A stretch of DNA of 64,000 nt from RHKX01 sp963745755 (GCA_963745755.1 CAVUYP010000001.1:372001-436000), one strand, 5' to 3'. Positions 9,460-19,785 are shown, numbered from the stretch's first letter. Translations and numbers: made by a program. The notes: a model not told the origin generated them from the letters alone.

Positions 9460-12031
9460 GTGAGCGCGAGCACCCAATCAGCACCGTTCCGGGCCCGGCC
9501 CTACGACTACGCGGAGGCCCGCCGGATCGCCGACGAGCTCGGCCTCGCCGACCCGGTCGCGATCGCGCTGGTCAGGCGCGGGCACCGCACCGTCGCCGAC
9601 GCGCGGGCCTTCCTCGCCGCCGGCGAGACCCACGATCCGGGGCTGTTCGCGGGGATCGACGACGCCGTCGAGCGGATCGCCGCCGCGCTCGACGCCGGCA
9701 CGCGGATCACCGTCCACGGCGACTACGACGTCGACGGCATCTGCTCGACCGCGATCATGGTCGCGGCGCTGCGGCGCGCCGGCGGCGAGTGCGACTGGCT
9801 GATCCCCGACCGGCTCGGCGACGGCTACGGGCTCAGCGCCGGCTCGCTGGCGACGCTGCGCGAGCGGGGCAGCGGGCTGCTCGTCACCGTCGACTGCGGG
9901 ATCACCTCGGTCACGGAGGTCGCGGCCGCCGAGGCGGCCGGGATCGCCGTCGTCGTCACCGACCACCATCAGCCCGGCGCCGAGCTCCCCGACTGCCCGA
10001 TCGTCCATCCCCAGGTCTGCGGCTACCCGTTCGAGGCGCTCTGCGGCGCCGCGGTGGCGGCGAAGCTCGCCCAGGCGTTGGAGCGCGCCCGCGACGGCGA
10101 CCCCGAGGCACCGATGCCGCGACGCCGACCTCGTCGCGCTCGCGACCGTCGCCGACCTCGTGCCGCTCGTCGGCGAGAACCGCTGCCTGGTCCGCCGTGG
10201 CCTCGAGCTGATTCGCCGCTCGCCCCGCCCCGGATTGGCGGCGCTGATGGCCGCCTCGCGGGTCGAGCCCGAGCGGATCGACGAGGGCGACGTCGCCTTC
10301 CGGCTCGGTCCGCGGCTGAACGCGGCGGGCCGCCTGTACCGCGCCGACGCCGGCGTCGAGCTGATGCTCACCGACGACCGCGACCGCGCCGCGGCGATCG
10401 CCGCCGAGCTCGACGCCGCCAACCACGAGCGCCGCGAGACCGAGCGGCAGGTCAGCAACGAGGCCGAGGCGGCGCTCCGGGCGCTGCCCGACGAACTGCG
10501 CTCGGCGCCGGTCATCGTCGTCGCCGGCGAAGGCTGGCATCCCGGCGTCGTCGGCATCGTCGCCTCGCGGCTGGTCGAGCGGCACGAGCGACCGGCGATC
10601 GTCCTCGCCGTCGACGCCGAGGGGCGCGCGAAGGGGTCGGGGCGCAGCATCGAGGGCTTCGACCTGCTCGCCGCCCTCGATTCCTGCGCCGACCAGCTCG
10701 ACCGCTACGGCGGTCACCGGGCCGCCGCCGGGGTCGAGCTGCCGGCCGAGCGGATCGATGCGTTTCGCGAGCGGCTGATCGCCCACGCGGGCACCGTCGA
10801 GCCGTCGACGGAGCCGCGCGAGGCGGAGCTCGTCGACGCCTTCGTCGGCGCCGAGTCGCTCGACCTCGAGGTCGCCGAGCAGCTCGCCGGGCTGGCCCCG
10901 TTCGGCCAGGGCAACCCGGGCATCAAGCTGCTCGTGCCGGGCGCCCGGGTCGGCGACGTGCGGCCGATGGGCGAGGAGGGCAAGCACGCCCGCTTCAACC
11001 TCAGCACCGGGACGCTCTCGGCCCGCGGGGTCGCCTTCAACGCGAACGGCAAGCTCGCCGCAGCGCAGCGCGAGCCCCACGACATCGCCGTCCGGCTCGA
11101 GGTCAACCACTGGAACGGCGCGGTCGAGCCGCGCGCGGTGCTCGCCGACGCCTTCGCCCGCCCGCCCGTCGCCGGCAGCGATGACCCGCACGGCCCGCAC
11201 GGCCATCGCTGCGGGGAGGCGCCGGCCGAGCTCTGGTGGGGGCGCTTCGACGCCGAGCTCGGGCGCGATCCGGAGAAGCTCGCCGCCCCCGCCGCGGCCG
11301 CGGCAGAGGCCGGGGGGCGCCGGGTGCTCGACGCCCGCCGCGGCTCTGCGGTGGCGCGGGTCGCGGAGCTGCTCTCGAGCGGCGAGCGGGTGATGGTCGT
11401 CGCCGCCGACGGCGGCAGGCGATCGGCGCTCGCCGATCCCGGGGCGATCGCCGGCGCCGGCGATCCTGCGTGCAGCTGCCTGCGCTGCCCGGACGGTGAG
11501 CTGACCCGGATCGCGGCGGCCCCCGGATGCAACCTGCTGGTCACCGACTGGCACTCGCTCGCCGCGGCGCCGCACGCCGCGGCCGGGTTCCAGCACCTCG
11601 TGCTCGTCGACCCGCCGAGCGGCCCCGGTCAGCGACGGGCCCTCGCCGGCACCGGCGCGGGCTTCGCCCACCGCTGCTGGGGCCGGAGCGCCGAGCTCGC
11701 CGAGATGTGCTGGGACGCCGAGTGGGATCTCCGCGGCGCGCTCGCCGACGTCTACCGGGCACTCGCCGGCGAGGAGCTTCGCGACGAGGCGCTGCGGAGC
11801 GTGCTCGTCGGTGCGGCCCGCTACGGCCGCTCGCCCGAGGCGGCGGCGCGATCGGTCCGCGTGCTGCGTGAGCTCGGGATCGCAGCCGGCTGCGACGACG
11901 GGGATGCCCGCTTGTTGCGGGTCGTATCCTCGGAGAGGACGAAACTGGAACTTTCCGGCGCCTATCGCGCCTACGCAGCTGCCCACCAGGAGGGTCTGAG
12001 ATTCCTGCAGAGCCAAAGAGCGGAGCCCTGA
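9460..12031 (+). CDS. recJ: Single-stranded-DNA exonuclease RecJ with long C-terminal extension (one-base frame disruption)
   Basis: 5'-3' ssDNA exonuclease of recombination and repair. DHH-domain motifs are visible: ITVHGDYDVDGICSTA, VTVDCGITS, VVTDHHQP, then ATVADLVPLVGENR after a one-base repair near 10116. The DHHA1 part contains GWHPGVVGIVASRL and GSGRSIEGFD, and an OB-like region with APFGQGNPG follows. Residues after ~570 form an extra ~280-aa region with a Cys pair (CSCLRCP) and a degenerate helicase-like feel (RVMVVAADGG, LLVTDWHSL, LVLVDPP). This is reminiscent of the extra C-terminal domain of Bacillus-type RecJ. Total about 856 aa, starting at GTG. Confidence 0.92.
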
Positions 12032-12036
12032 AGGGC

Positions 12037-14365
12037 ATGAAGCCGGACGCCGAAGGCGCCGCGGTCGACTCCGCCGTGGAGGAGTCAGGCAGGATCCGGG
12101 TCGGCGTCGAGGATGCCGGCTCGCCGCCGGCGCCGATCGACGCGATCACCCGCGATCTGACCGACCGCGAGCGCGAGCTGCTCGGCGACCTGCTCGCCGT
12201 CATCGGCGAGCACGACTCCGGCAACGGCGATGCGGTCGACCATCAGGAGGTCGAGCGCGCCTTCGTCTTCGCCTGCGAGCGCCACGCCGACCAGCGGCGC
12301 CGCTCCGGCGAGGAGTTCATCAACCATCCCGTCGAGGTCGCGAAGATCTGCGCCGGCCTGCGGCTCGACACCGAGACGCTCTGCGCGGCCCTGCTCCACG
12401 ACACCGTCGAGGACACGAGCGCGAGCCTGACCGAGGTCGCCAACGGCTTCGGCCAGCAGGTCTCCCATCTCGTCGACGGCGTCACCAAGCTGACCGGGAT
12501 CACGTTCGAGAGCCGCGACGAGAGCCAGGCCGAGAACTACCGGAAGATGATGGTCGCGATGGCCGCCGACGTGCGGGTCATCCTGATCAAGCTCGCCGAC
12601 CGGCTGCACAACATGCGCACGCTCGGCGCGATGCCGAAGCAGAAGCAGCTCGCGAAGGCCCGCGAGACGCTCGAGATCTATGCGCCACTGGCCCATCGGC
12701 TCGGGATCCACGCGATCAAGTGGGAGCTCGAGGACCTCGCCTTCCAGGTGCTGCACCCGCGCAAGTACGACGAGATCAAGAAGCTGGTCGGCCAGCAGCG
12801 CGACGAGCGCGCCCGCTACGTCGCCGAGGCCGGCTCGTTCCTGAACAAGGAGCTGAGTGCCGTCGGCGTCGAGGCCGAGATCTCCGGCCGCGCCAAGCAC
12901 TTCTACTCGATCTACTCGAAGATGACGAAGAAGGGGCGCGAGTTCAACGAGATCTACGACCTCACCGCGATGCGGGTGATCGTCGGCTCGGTCAAGGACT
13001 GCTACGGCGCGATCGGGGTCATCCACGCGCTCTGGAAGCCCCTGCCCGGGCGCTTCAAGGACTTCATCGCGACCCCGAAGATGAACCTCTACCAGACGCT
13101 GCACACGACGGTGATCGGCCCGCAGGGCCAGCCGCTGGAGATCCAGGTGCGGACTGCGGAGATGCACGAGCTGGCCGAGTACGGCGTCGCCGCCCACGTG
13201 ATCTACAAGGAGGGGCCGGGCGGCAAGAACCCGGAGCGGGACAAGATGACCTGGCTCCGGCACCTGCTCGACGCCGAGGGCGAGGGCGACCCCGAGGAGT
13301 TCCTCGAGGCGCTCAAGGTCGACCTGTTCGAGGACGAGGTCTTCGTGTTCACGCCGAAGGGCGAGATCAAGAACCTGTCGGCCGGCTCGACGCCGCTCGA
13401 CTTCGCCTACGCGGTCCACACCGACGTCGGCCACCGCTGCGTCGGCGTCGAAGGTGAACGGCAAGATCGTGCCGCTGCACTACACGCTGCGCAGCGGCGA
13501 CATCGTCGAGATCCTCACCGCCAAGCGCGAGCGCGGGCCGTCGCGGGACTGGCTCGGGCTGGTCCGGACGAGCCGTGCCCGCAACAAGATCCGCGCTTTC
13601 CTGAAGTCGGAGCGGCGCGAGGACGCCGAGCGCAAGGGCCGCGAGGAGCTCTCCGAGTCGCTGCGCAAGCGCGGCCTGCCGCCGCAGCGCCTCGCCGGCT
13701 CGCCGCTGCTCGTCGACGTGATCCGCGAGGTCGGCTTCCGCAAGGCCGACGACTTCTACGTCGCCCTCGGCCAGGGCAAGATCAGCTCGAAGACGGTCGT
13801 CAACAAGGTCCTGCAGCGCCTCAAGCAGGGCGAGGGCGTCTCCGGCGAGGACGAGACCCCGGCCCGCGACGGCATCCTCAAGGGCCGCGACGCCCGCGAG
13901 CGCCACACCCAGGAGGCGACCGACTACGGGATCGAGGTCAAGGGCGTCGACGACGTCATGGTCCGGCTCGCCAAGTGCTGTCGCCCGGTGCCCGGCGACG
14001 GCATCGTCGGCTACGTCTCGCTCGGCCGCGGCATCACGATCCACCGCGACGACTGCAAGAACGTGAGCGCGCTGATGAAGTCGCCCGATCGGTTCACGCC
14101 GGTGAGCTGGGCGGGCGACAACAGCACCTCCTACCGGGTCGAGATCGCGATCGATGCCTATGACCGGACCCGCCTGCTCGAAGACCTCTCGCGGACCTTC
14201 TCCGAGGCAGGCGTGAACATCATCGAGGCCCGCTGCTCGACCAAGTACCCGATGGTCCAGAACCGCTTCGTCGTCGAAGTCGGCGACACCGACCAGCTCA
14301 AGACCGCGATCTCGCGCCTGCGCCAGATCGACCAGGTCTTCGACGCCTACCGGATCACCCCCTGA
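12037..14365 (+). CDS. rel: Bifunctional (p)ppGpp synthetase/hydrolase, RSH family (one-base frame disruption)
   Basis: Controls the stringent response by making and degrading (p)ppGpp. HD hydrolase domain with INHPVEVAKI and LLHDTVEDT, intact HDxxED and LADRLHNMRTL. Synthetase domain with GRAKHFYSIYSKM and EIYDLTAMRVIV. TGS domain with VFVFTPKGEIKNL and GSTPLDFAYAVHTDVGH, and a C-terminal ACT domain ending FDAYRITP. At 13450 an extra G splits VGV from KVNGKIVPLHY. Repair gives 775 aa. The gene starts five bases after recJ stops, so it is probably in the same operon. Both activities look preserved. Confidence 0.94.
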
Positions 14366-14454
14366 CGGACTGAGGGCGCCGGACTCGGCGTCATCGGCCG
14401 GCTCGCGGCCCGGAGCCTCGTCAGGATCAGACCGGGTGCCGATTGTCGGAAGAC

Positions 14455-14922
14455 TCACCGCAGCGGTGAGGGATCCGACTCTCGGTGAGCGGTCGAGCTC
14501 AGTTCCGCCCGGATCAGCTCGCCGCGCGGCCTCCATCGCCGCCTCGTCCTCGTAGGGGTTGCGGGGCCAGAAGAAGCCGCGCAGGCCGTCCTTGCGGACC
14601 CTCGGGACGACGTGGACGTGGAGGTGGGGGACGCTCTGGCTGACCGTGTTGTTGAGGGCGACGAAGGTGCCCTCGGCGCCCATCGCCCGGCGGACGGCGC
14701 CGGCGAGCGTCCGGGCGGTCGTGAAACAGCGGCTCGACGAGGGCGGGAGGGAGGTCCTCGATCGTCTCGTGATGCGTCGCGCGGGATCAGCAGCAGGTGA
14801 CCGGGGAAGAGCGGCCGGTGGTCGAGGAAGGCGATCGAGGCGTCGTCGGCGAAGACGATCTCGGCGTCGACCTCGCCGGCGACGATCGAGCAGAAGGCGC
14901 AGTCGGGAACGCGGCCCGCCAC
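14455..14922 (-). CDS. HIT-family nucleotide hydrolase (about three one-base frame disruptions)
   Basis: Histidine-triad protein, a small cytosolic nucleotide phosphoramidase/hydrolase. The N-terminus DCAFCSIVAGEVDAEIVFAD and HRPLFPGHLLLIPR are typical of HINT proteins. The frame then slips near 14780 (DHHETIEDLPPALVEPL when repaired), again near 14727, and near 14525. The triad VPHLHVHVVPR is intact. Repaired length is about 154 aa. The GTG start lies just past the upstream kinase stop (TGACCGTG), so the two are coupled. Confidence 0.85.
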   Translation of the reverse strand: MAGRVPDCAFCSIVAGEVDAEIVFADDASIAFLDHRPLFPGHLLLIPRDASRDDRGPPSRPRRAAVSRPPGRSPAPSAGRWAPRAPSSPSTTRSARASPTSTSTSSRGSARTACAASSGPATPTRTRRRWRPRGELIRAELSSTAHRESDPSPLR

Positions 14923-14924
14923 GG

Positions 14925-15916
14925 TCAGGAGACGAACCGGATCGAGCTCGGGTCGACGCTGAGGTCGATCTCGCCGTGCATGCCGATCGGGTCGCCGTCG
15001 AGCTGGACCGGGAACTTGCGCCAGGCGCCGTTCTCGTCCTTCGAGCCCGATTCGACCCGGGCCTCGGTGATGCCGTCGAAGACGTCGATGCGGCGGTGGT
15101 CGCCGGCGCTGGAGCGCTTGCCGAGCACCCGCCGGGCGATGAACGGGACGTCGCGCTGGCGCGCCCGGTGGAGGACGGCGAGCGAGAGCCGTGCCGTCGT
15201 CGATCGCGACGTTCCTGGAGATCCGGATCGCGCGGCCGCGGAAGTAGGTGAACGGGTCGGTGTTCTGGCAGATCACGGTGACGCCCTCGGTGTCGCCCTC
15301 GTCGCTGGTGATCCGCATCAGCACCGGGTCGCGGAGGTAGCTCGCCGTAGAAGCCCTTGACGGCCGCCCAGGTGTAGTAGTAGGGGCCGAGCCGGTGCTT
15401 CATCTTCGGGTGGGAGTCGACCTGATGGGCGGCGGTGGCGTCGAGGCCGGCGCCGCAGGCGAAGACGAACCGGCGGCCGTTGGCGATCCCGAGGTCGATC
15501 GGCCGCGGCTGGAAGTCGTCGGCGCAGCTCAGCAGGTGCTCGGTGGCGTCGACGACGTCGTTGGGGATGCCGAGCGAGCGGGCGACGACGTTCGTCGAGC
15601 CGCCGGGCAGGACCGAGACCGGGATGTCGGTGCCGGCGAGGCCGTTGACGACCTCGTTGAGGGTGCCGTCGCCGCCGAAGGCGACGACGATGTCGTAGCC
15701 GCCGTCGACCGCCTCGCGGCCGATCTCGGTCGCGTGGTTCTGCGCCTCGGTGGTGACGGCCTCGACCTCGTAGCGGCCCTGGAGGGCGTAGACGACGAGG
15801 TTCTTGAGCCGGTCGGAGACCGTCGTCGCGTACGGGTTGACGATGATCAGCATCCGCCGCTTCGGGCGCCGCTCGTCGGGGGTGGACGGCGGCGCCGTCA
15901 TCGCCGCGCTGCTCAC
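14925..15916 (-). CDS. Diacylglycerol/lipid kinase family protein (two one-base frame disruptions)
   Basis: DgkB/YegS-type lipid kinase, expected to phosphorylate diacylglycerol or a related lipid with ATP. It shows MLIIVNPYAT, the nucleotide-binding FGGDGTLNEVVNGLAG and VLPGGSTNVVARSLGIP, and a C-terminal beta-sandwich ending in LDGDPIGMHGEIDLSV. Frame slips near 15347 and 15192 each resolve as one extra base, giving about 329 aa. The start is taken as GTG at 15916, overlapping the stop of the mutase gene. An ATG at 15901 is an alternative. Confidence 0.88.
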
Positions 15917-17313
15917 GAGCGGATCAGCGCCAGCACCCCGTCGCGCTTCGCCTCCATGTCGGCGCGGGAGACGAGCGATTCGAGGTTGAGGCGCAGCAGC
16001 GGCTCGGTGTTGGAGGGCCGGACGTTGAAGTGCCAGTCCGGATAGTCGACCGAGACGCCGTCCAGCCAGCTCACCTCGGCGTCGGGATGGAGCTCGGCGA
16101 TCTCCTTCATCTTCGCCTCCGGATCGGCGACCTCGGAGTTGATCTCGCCGCTGATGAAGTACCTGGAGCGCAGCTCGCCGACGAGGTCGGAGAGCCGGCG
16201 GCCGGACTTCGAGATCAGCTCGAGCACGAGCAGCGCCGGGATCGTCCCCGAGTCGGCGTTGTAGAACTGGCGGAAGTAGTAGTGGCCGGAGACCTCGCCG
16301 GCGAACTCGCCGCCGAGCTCCTTCATCGCCCGCTTCATGAAGGCGTGGCCGACCCGGTTCATGTGGGCGGTGCCGCCGTGGGCGGCGACGGTGTCGGGCA
16401 CCGCGCGGCTGGCGCGGACGTCGTAGAGGATGTCGGCGCCGGGCGCCTTGTCGAGGACCAGCTCGGCGAGCAGCGCGGTCAGGAAATCGCCGTCGACGAA
16501 CTCACCGCGGTCGTCGATGAAGAAGCAGCGGTCGGCGTCGCCGTCCCAGGCGATGCCGAGGTCGGCCGACTCGGAGCGGACCCGCTCGATGATGAACTCG
16601 CGATTCTCGGGCAGCAGCGGATTCGGCTCGTGATCGGGGAAGTTGCCGTCCGGCGTCCAGTAGGTCGAGACGAGCTCGATCGGAAACTGCTCGAGCAGCG
16701 GGCCGACCATCTCGCCGGCCATCCCGTTGCCGCCGTCGACGACGACCTTGAGCGGCCGCAGCGCCGCGGTGTCGATGAACGAGAGCGCCCGCTCGCGGAA
16801 CTCATCGGCGATGTCCGCCGGCTGCGCCGATCCGCCCCCGGGCGCCTCGCCGAGGCCGGCGAGGATCAGGTCGCGGATCGCCGTGATCCCGGTCTCGCCG
16901 GAGAGGGCGAGGGCGCCCTCGCGAACGAGCTTGACCCCGGTGTAGGCCTTCGGGTTGTGGGAGGCGGTGATCATCGCGCCGCCGTCGAGCTCGCGAGCGC
17001 CGACCATGAAATAGAGCATCTCGGTGCCGACCATCCCGGCGTCGAGGACATCGGCGCCCTCGGCGACGACGCCGTCGCGGAGGCGGCCGGCCATCTCCGG
17101 AGCCTGCAGCCGCATGTCGCGGCCGACGCCGACGCGAAGGTCGGCGACCGGCTTGCCGCGCAGCTCGGCGAGGACGCGGGCGAAGGCGCGGCCGAGCAGG
17201 TAGGCGGTGTCGCCGTCCATCTCGTCTCCGTAGAGGCCGCGGACGTCGTAGGCCTTGAAGATCTGCTCGCGGACCGAGCCCGGTCCGCCGTTCAGGTCGT
17301 TGTCGTCGCTCAA
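15913..17313 (-). CDS. manB: Phosphomannomutase/phosphoglucomutase
   Basis: Alpha-D-phosphohexomutase that interconverts the 1- and 6-phosphates of mannose or glucose for nucleotide-sugar supply. Intact 466-aa frame. Motifs: KAYDVRGLYGDE at the N-terminus, the phosphoserine loop TASHNPKAYTGVKLV, the metal loop WDGDADRCFF, the sugar-binding GEVSGHYYF and the phosphate-binding RPSNTEPLLRLNLE. A TTG start preceded by GGAGGATTCAC is preferred, and it overlaps the upstream HIT gene's TGA. Substrate (Man versus Glc) cannot be decided from sequence alone. Confidence 0.92.
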   Translation of the reverse strand: MSDDNDLNGGPGSVREQIFKAYDVRGLYGDEMDGDTAYLLGRAFARVLAELRGKPVADLRVGVGRDMRLQAPEMAGRLRDGVVAEGADVLDAGMVGTEMLYFMVGARELDGGAMITASHNPKAYTGVKLVREGALALSGETGITAIRDLILAGLGEAPGGGSAQPADIADEFRERALSFIDTAALRPLKVVVDGGNGMAGEMVGPLLEQFPIELVSTYWTPDGNFPDHEPNPLLPENREFIIERVRSESADLGIAWDGDADRCFFIDDRGEFVDGDFLTALLAELVLDKAPGADILYDVRASRAVPDTVAAHGGTAHMNRVGHAFMKRAMKELGGEFAGEVSGHYYFRQFYNADSGTIPALLVLELISKSGRRLSDLVGELRSRYFISGEINSEVADPEAKMKEIAELHPDAEVSWLDGVSVDYPDWHFNVRPSNTEPLLRLNLESLVSRADMEAKRDGVLALIRS

Positions 17314-17795
17314 GTGAATCCTCCTTCGAGGGCGTCGTAGCTCTCCTCCAGCGACTGCGGCATTACCCGCGTGTCCGCCAGGACGGGCATGTAGTTGTTG
17401 TCGCCGGCCCAGCGCGGGACGACGTGCAGGTGGATGTGCCCCTCGACTCCGGCCCCGGCGACCCTGCCCTGGTTGAGGCCGACGTTGAAGCCCTCCGGCG
17501 CGTAGACGGCCTCGATCCGGCGCATCGCCTGCTGGGCCAGGTCGATCATCTCCGCGGTCACCTCCGGCTCGATGTCCTGAAGGCGGCCGACGTGCTCGAA
17601 CGGCGTCACCATCAGATGCCCGTTCGTGTACGGGAACAGGTTGAGGATCACGAAGCAGCGCGCGCCGCGATGGACGATCAGGTTGCCGCGATCGTCGCCG
17701 GCGTCGGGCTTGGCGCAGAACACGCATTCGTCGGATTTGTTCGCGCTCTTCACGTAACGGAGGCGCCACGGCGCCCAGATCCTCTGGTTGGCCAT
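17310..17795 (-). CDS. HIT-domain protein, Ap4A phosphorylase-like
   Basis: 161 aa, intact. It opens with QRIWAPWRLRYV and a CVFC pair, typical of the actinobacterial HIT proteins related to Ap4A phosphorylase/hydrolase, continues with VILNLFPYTNGHLMV, and carries the histidine triad EGHIHLHVVPRW. Likely cleaves dinucleoside polyphosphates. A TAGGAT hexamer nine bases before the ATG suggests a near-leaderless promoter. It heads a minus-strand operon HIT, mutase, lipid kinase and second HIT, all linked by overlaps. Such HIT genes often precede phosphatidylinositol-mannoside genes in actinobacteria, but none follow here. Confidence 0.9.
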   Translation of the reverse strand: MANQRIWAPWRLRYVKSANKSDECVFCAKPDAGDDRGNLIVHRGARCFVILNLFPYTNGHLMVTPFEHVGRLQDIEPEVTAEMIDLAQQAMRRIEAVYAPEGFNVGLNQGRVAGAGVEGHIHLHVVPRWAGDNNYMPVLADTRVMPQSLEESYDALEGGFT

Positions 17796-17853
17796 TGCGG
17801 AGTGATCCTATTGGTGGTCGCCGTGGCCGCGAGGGCCGGCGCTCGGACCGGGC

Positions 17854-18504
17854 TCAGGCGTGCCTGGCGGCGAGCCGCTCGCCCTCGGCGCGCCAGGCGT
17901 CGGTCAGCGCGTCGGCGGCGAGGATCCGCGGGCCCAACGAGGGGTCCTCGAAGAGGACGCGGCCGAGCAGGCCGATCGTGACGTCGTGATCGGGGCGCTC
18001 GACGACCTCGATCGGATCGCCGGCGGCGACCTCGCCGGGCGCGACGATCCGCAGGTAGGTGCCGTGCCGCAGCGCCTTCGCGAACCGCTTCACGAAGCGC
18101 TGGTCACCCATCTTCGCCCCGAGGGTGCTGCACGGCTGGCGCGGCTCGGAGACCTCGAGCAGCGCCGTGCCGACCCGCCAGCGCTCGCCGATCCTCGCGT
18201 CGGCGAGCGCGATCCCGGCCGTCGTCAGGTTCTCGCCGAATTCGCCGGGGCCGAGCGCCCGGCCGAGCTGATCGCTCCACCAGGCGTAGTCCTCGGCGGC
18301 GTAGGCGTAGACGGCCTTGTCGTAGCCGCCGTGGACCTCGGTGTCGACGACCGCGTCGCCGTCGACGGCGTCGTCGCGCAGCGCCACCGGGCCGTCGGCC
18401 GGGACCTTGTCGATGCCGGTCTTCCGCGGCCGGCCGCTCAGCATCAGCAGCCTCGGGCGGCCGCGGTTGACCGACTCGACCTTCGGACCGTCCTCGCCGC
18501 TCAC
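17854..18504 (-). CDS. MOSC domain protein (YiiM-like)
   Basis: 216 aa. MOSC domains bind molybdenum cofactor or act in sulfur transfer. YiiM-type proteins detoxify N-hydroxylated bases by Moco-dependent reduction. Visible are TGIDKVPADGPVAL, a VHGGYDKAVYAYA segment, GEFGENLTTAGI and the conserved Cys in EPRQPCSTLGAKMG. The GTG start overlaps the corA stop. No molybdopterin-synthesis genes are nearby, so the function is inferred from the family only. Confidence 0.88.
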   Translation of the reverse strand: MSGEDGPKVESVNRGRPRLLMLSGRPRKTGIDKVPADGPVALRDDAVDGDAVVDTEVHGGYDKAVYAYAAEDYAWWSDQLGRALGPGEFGENLTTAGIALADARIGERWRVGTALLEVSEPRQPCSTLGAKMGDQRFVKRFAKALRHGTYLRIVAPGEVAAGDPIEVVERPDHDVTIGLLGRVLFEDPSLGPRILAADALTDAWRAEGERLAARHA

Positions 18505-19526
18505 AGCCAGCCGCGGCGGCGGAAGTAGCTCAGCATGCCGACGAGGATCACCGCCATCGCCCCGATCACGAGATAGAAGTCGAACGAGTCGCCCTCGCCG
18601 GGGACGCCGACGTTCATGCCCCAGATGCTCGCGATCAGAGTCAGCGGCAGGACGATGACGCTGATCGAGGTCAGCACGCGGAGGATCTCGTTGACACGGT
18701 GGTTGAGGACCGACTCGTTCGTCTCCTCGAGCCCCTCGATCACCTCCTTGTAGTTCTCGAGCATGTCCCAGATCCGCTCGTGGGCGTCGACGATGTCGTC
18801 GAAGTAGATCTCGAGGTCGAGGCTGGGGGCGAGGAAGCGCTGCTTGTAGTTTTCGAGGTCGCGGAGCACCGGCCGCTGCGGGCGGATCACCTTGCGGAAG
18901 TTGATGATCTCCTGCTTGACCTTGGAGATGTCGCGGACGACCTCCTCGGAGCGCTCCTCGGTGAAGATGTCGTCCTCGATCGCGTCGAGCTTGTTGCCGA
19001 TCTTGCGCAGCATCGGGAAGCAGTAGTCGAAGCTGTCGTCGACGATCCGGTAGAGCAGGTAGCCGGACCCGCGCTTGAATACCTTGTCGCGGAAGTCCTC
19101 GTTGGAGCGGACGCGCTCGAACAGATACTCGACCGGCTGCAACTCCTGGTTGGGAATCGTGATCACGAAGTCGGGGCCGACGAACATGTCGAGCTCGCCG
19201 GTGTTGAGGCGGCCGACCGAGGAGTCGAAGACCGGCAGGTGCAGGACGATGAACAGGTAGTCGGGGTACTCGTCGATCTTCGGCCGCTGGTTGCGGGAGG
19301 CGACGTCCTCGAGGTCGAGCGCATGGAAATCGAAGTGCTCCTGCAGCCAGCTCCACTCCAGCGGCGTCGGCCGCTCGATGTGGACCCAGCGGAGGCCGGC
19401 GCCCTCGACGATCTCGATGTTCGGCTCAGGCGGTGCGGCGGGCGCGGCGACGACCGGCTCGGCGGCACGGTCCGTGCGCCGGAGTCTGGGCTTCGGAAGG
19501 CTCGGCATCGTTCTCTTCCTGGGCAT
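18501..19526 (-). CDS. corA: CorA-family magnesium/cobalt transporter
   Basis: 341-aa pentameric cation channel of the inner membrane. A long N-terminal cytosolic domain (WVHIERPTPLEWSWL, LDLEDVASRNQRPKIDEY) and a coiled stalk lead to two C-terminal helices. The first ends in the diagnostic GMNVGVPGEGD loop, and the second ends in a short basic RRRGWL tail. Mg2+ or Co2+ import is expected. The start is taken at 19526, although a second in-frame ATG seven codons in (MPSLPKP) is possible. Confidence 0.93.
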   Translation of the reverse strand: MPRKRTMPSLPKPRLRRTDRAAEPVVAAPAAPPEPNIEIVEGAGLRWVHIERPTPLEWSWLQEHFDFHALDLEDVASRNQRPKIDEYPDYLFIVLHLPVFDSSVGRLNTGELDMFVGPDFVITIPNQELQPVEYLFERVRSNEDFRDKVFKRGSGYLLYRIVDDSFDYCFPMLRKIGNKLDAIEDDIFTEERSEEVVRDISKVKQEIINFRKVIRPQRPVLRDLENYKQRFLAPSLDLEIYFDDIVDAHERIWDMLENYKEVIEGLEETNESVLNHRVNEILRVLTSISVIVLPLTLIASIWGMNVGVPGEGDSFDFYLVIGAMAVILVGMLSYFRRRGWL

Positions 19527-19599
19527 CGCTCGCGTGCATCAGGGCTCGAAGACTACGCGACCAGGCCGCCGTCCAAGGCCCGACGGGGACCGCGGCTGT

Positions 19600-19605
19600 T
19601 ATATT
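19600..19605 (+). promoter_or_regulatory. Predicted -10 element for the riboswitch-thrC transcript
   Basis: TATATT stands out in GC-rich sequence about 20 bases before the SAM-I aptamer, so a transcript starting near 19612 would contain the entire aptamer. I see no convincing -35 element. The divergent corA gene starts 74 bases upstream. Confidence 0.5.
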
Positions 19606-19623
19606 GCGGCGCACATAGACCGC

Positions 19624-19739
19624 CACATCCAGAGGGGTGGAGGGAACTGGCCCGACGAAACCCCGGCAACCCCCCCAAGGACGACAGTCCGACGGGGAAG
19701 GTGCCAAGTCCAACAGGCAGAGAGCCTGGGAGATGTGAG
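19624..19739 (+). ncRNA. SAM-I (S-box) riboswitch aptamer
   Basis: The conserved S-box core is present in order: AGAGG followed by AGGGAACTGGCCCGACGAAA, CCCGGCAACC-type segment, GGTGCCAAGTCC, then an AACAGGC hairpin. A P1 helix of CACATC (19624-19629) pairs with GATGTG (19732-19737). SAM binding stabilises P1. The 3' strand of P1 overlaps TGTGAG (19734-19739), which can alternatively pair with CTCACA (19763-19768) in the terminator loop, giving a plausible antiterminator. It precedes a threonine-synthase-like gene, not a classic met gene. Confidence 0.95.
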
Positions 19740-19754
19740 TGGAAGTCCCACTCG

Positions 19755-19785
19755 GACCTCTGCTCACACCGGCAGAGGTCTTTTT
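19755..19785 (+). terminator. Intrinsic terminator of the SAM-I expression platform
   Basis: GACCTCTGC (19755-19763) and GCAGAGGTC (19772-19780) form a perfect 9-bp stem with an 8-base loop, immediately followed by TTTTT (19781-19785). It lies between the aptamer and the thrC-like ATG, so high SAM should cause premature termination. It is the only hairpin I found in the window with a clear T-tract. Confidence 0.93.

Noticed and set aside
13367..15916. 849-codon minus-strand frame that looks like a lipid kinase fused to a HIT protein
   Set aside because: The fusion arises only because one-base insertions keep the wrong frame open. The two proteins have separate coupled starts and stops when repaired.
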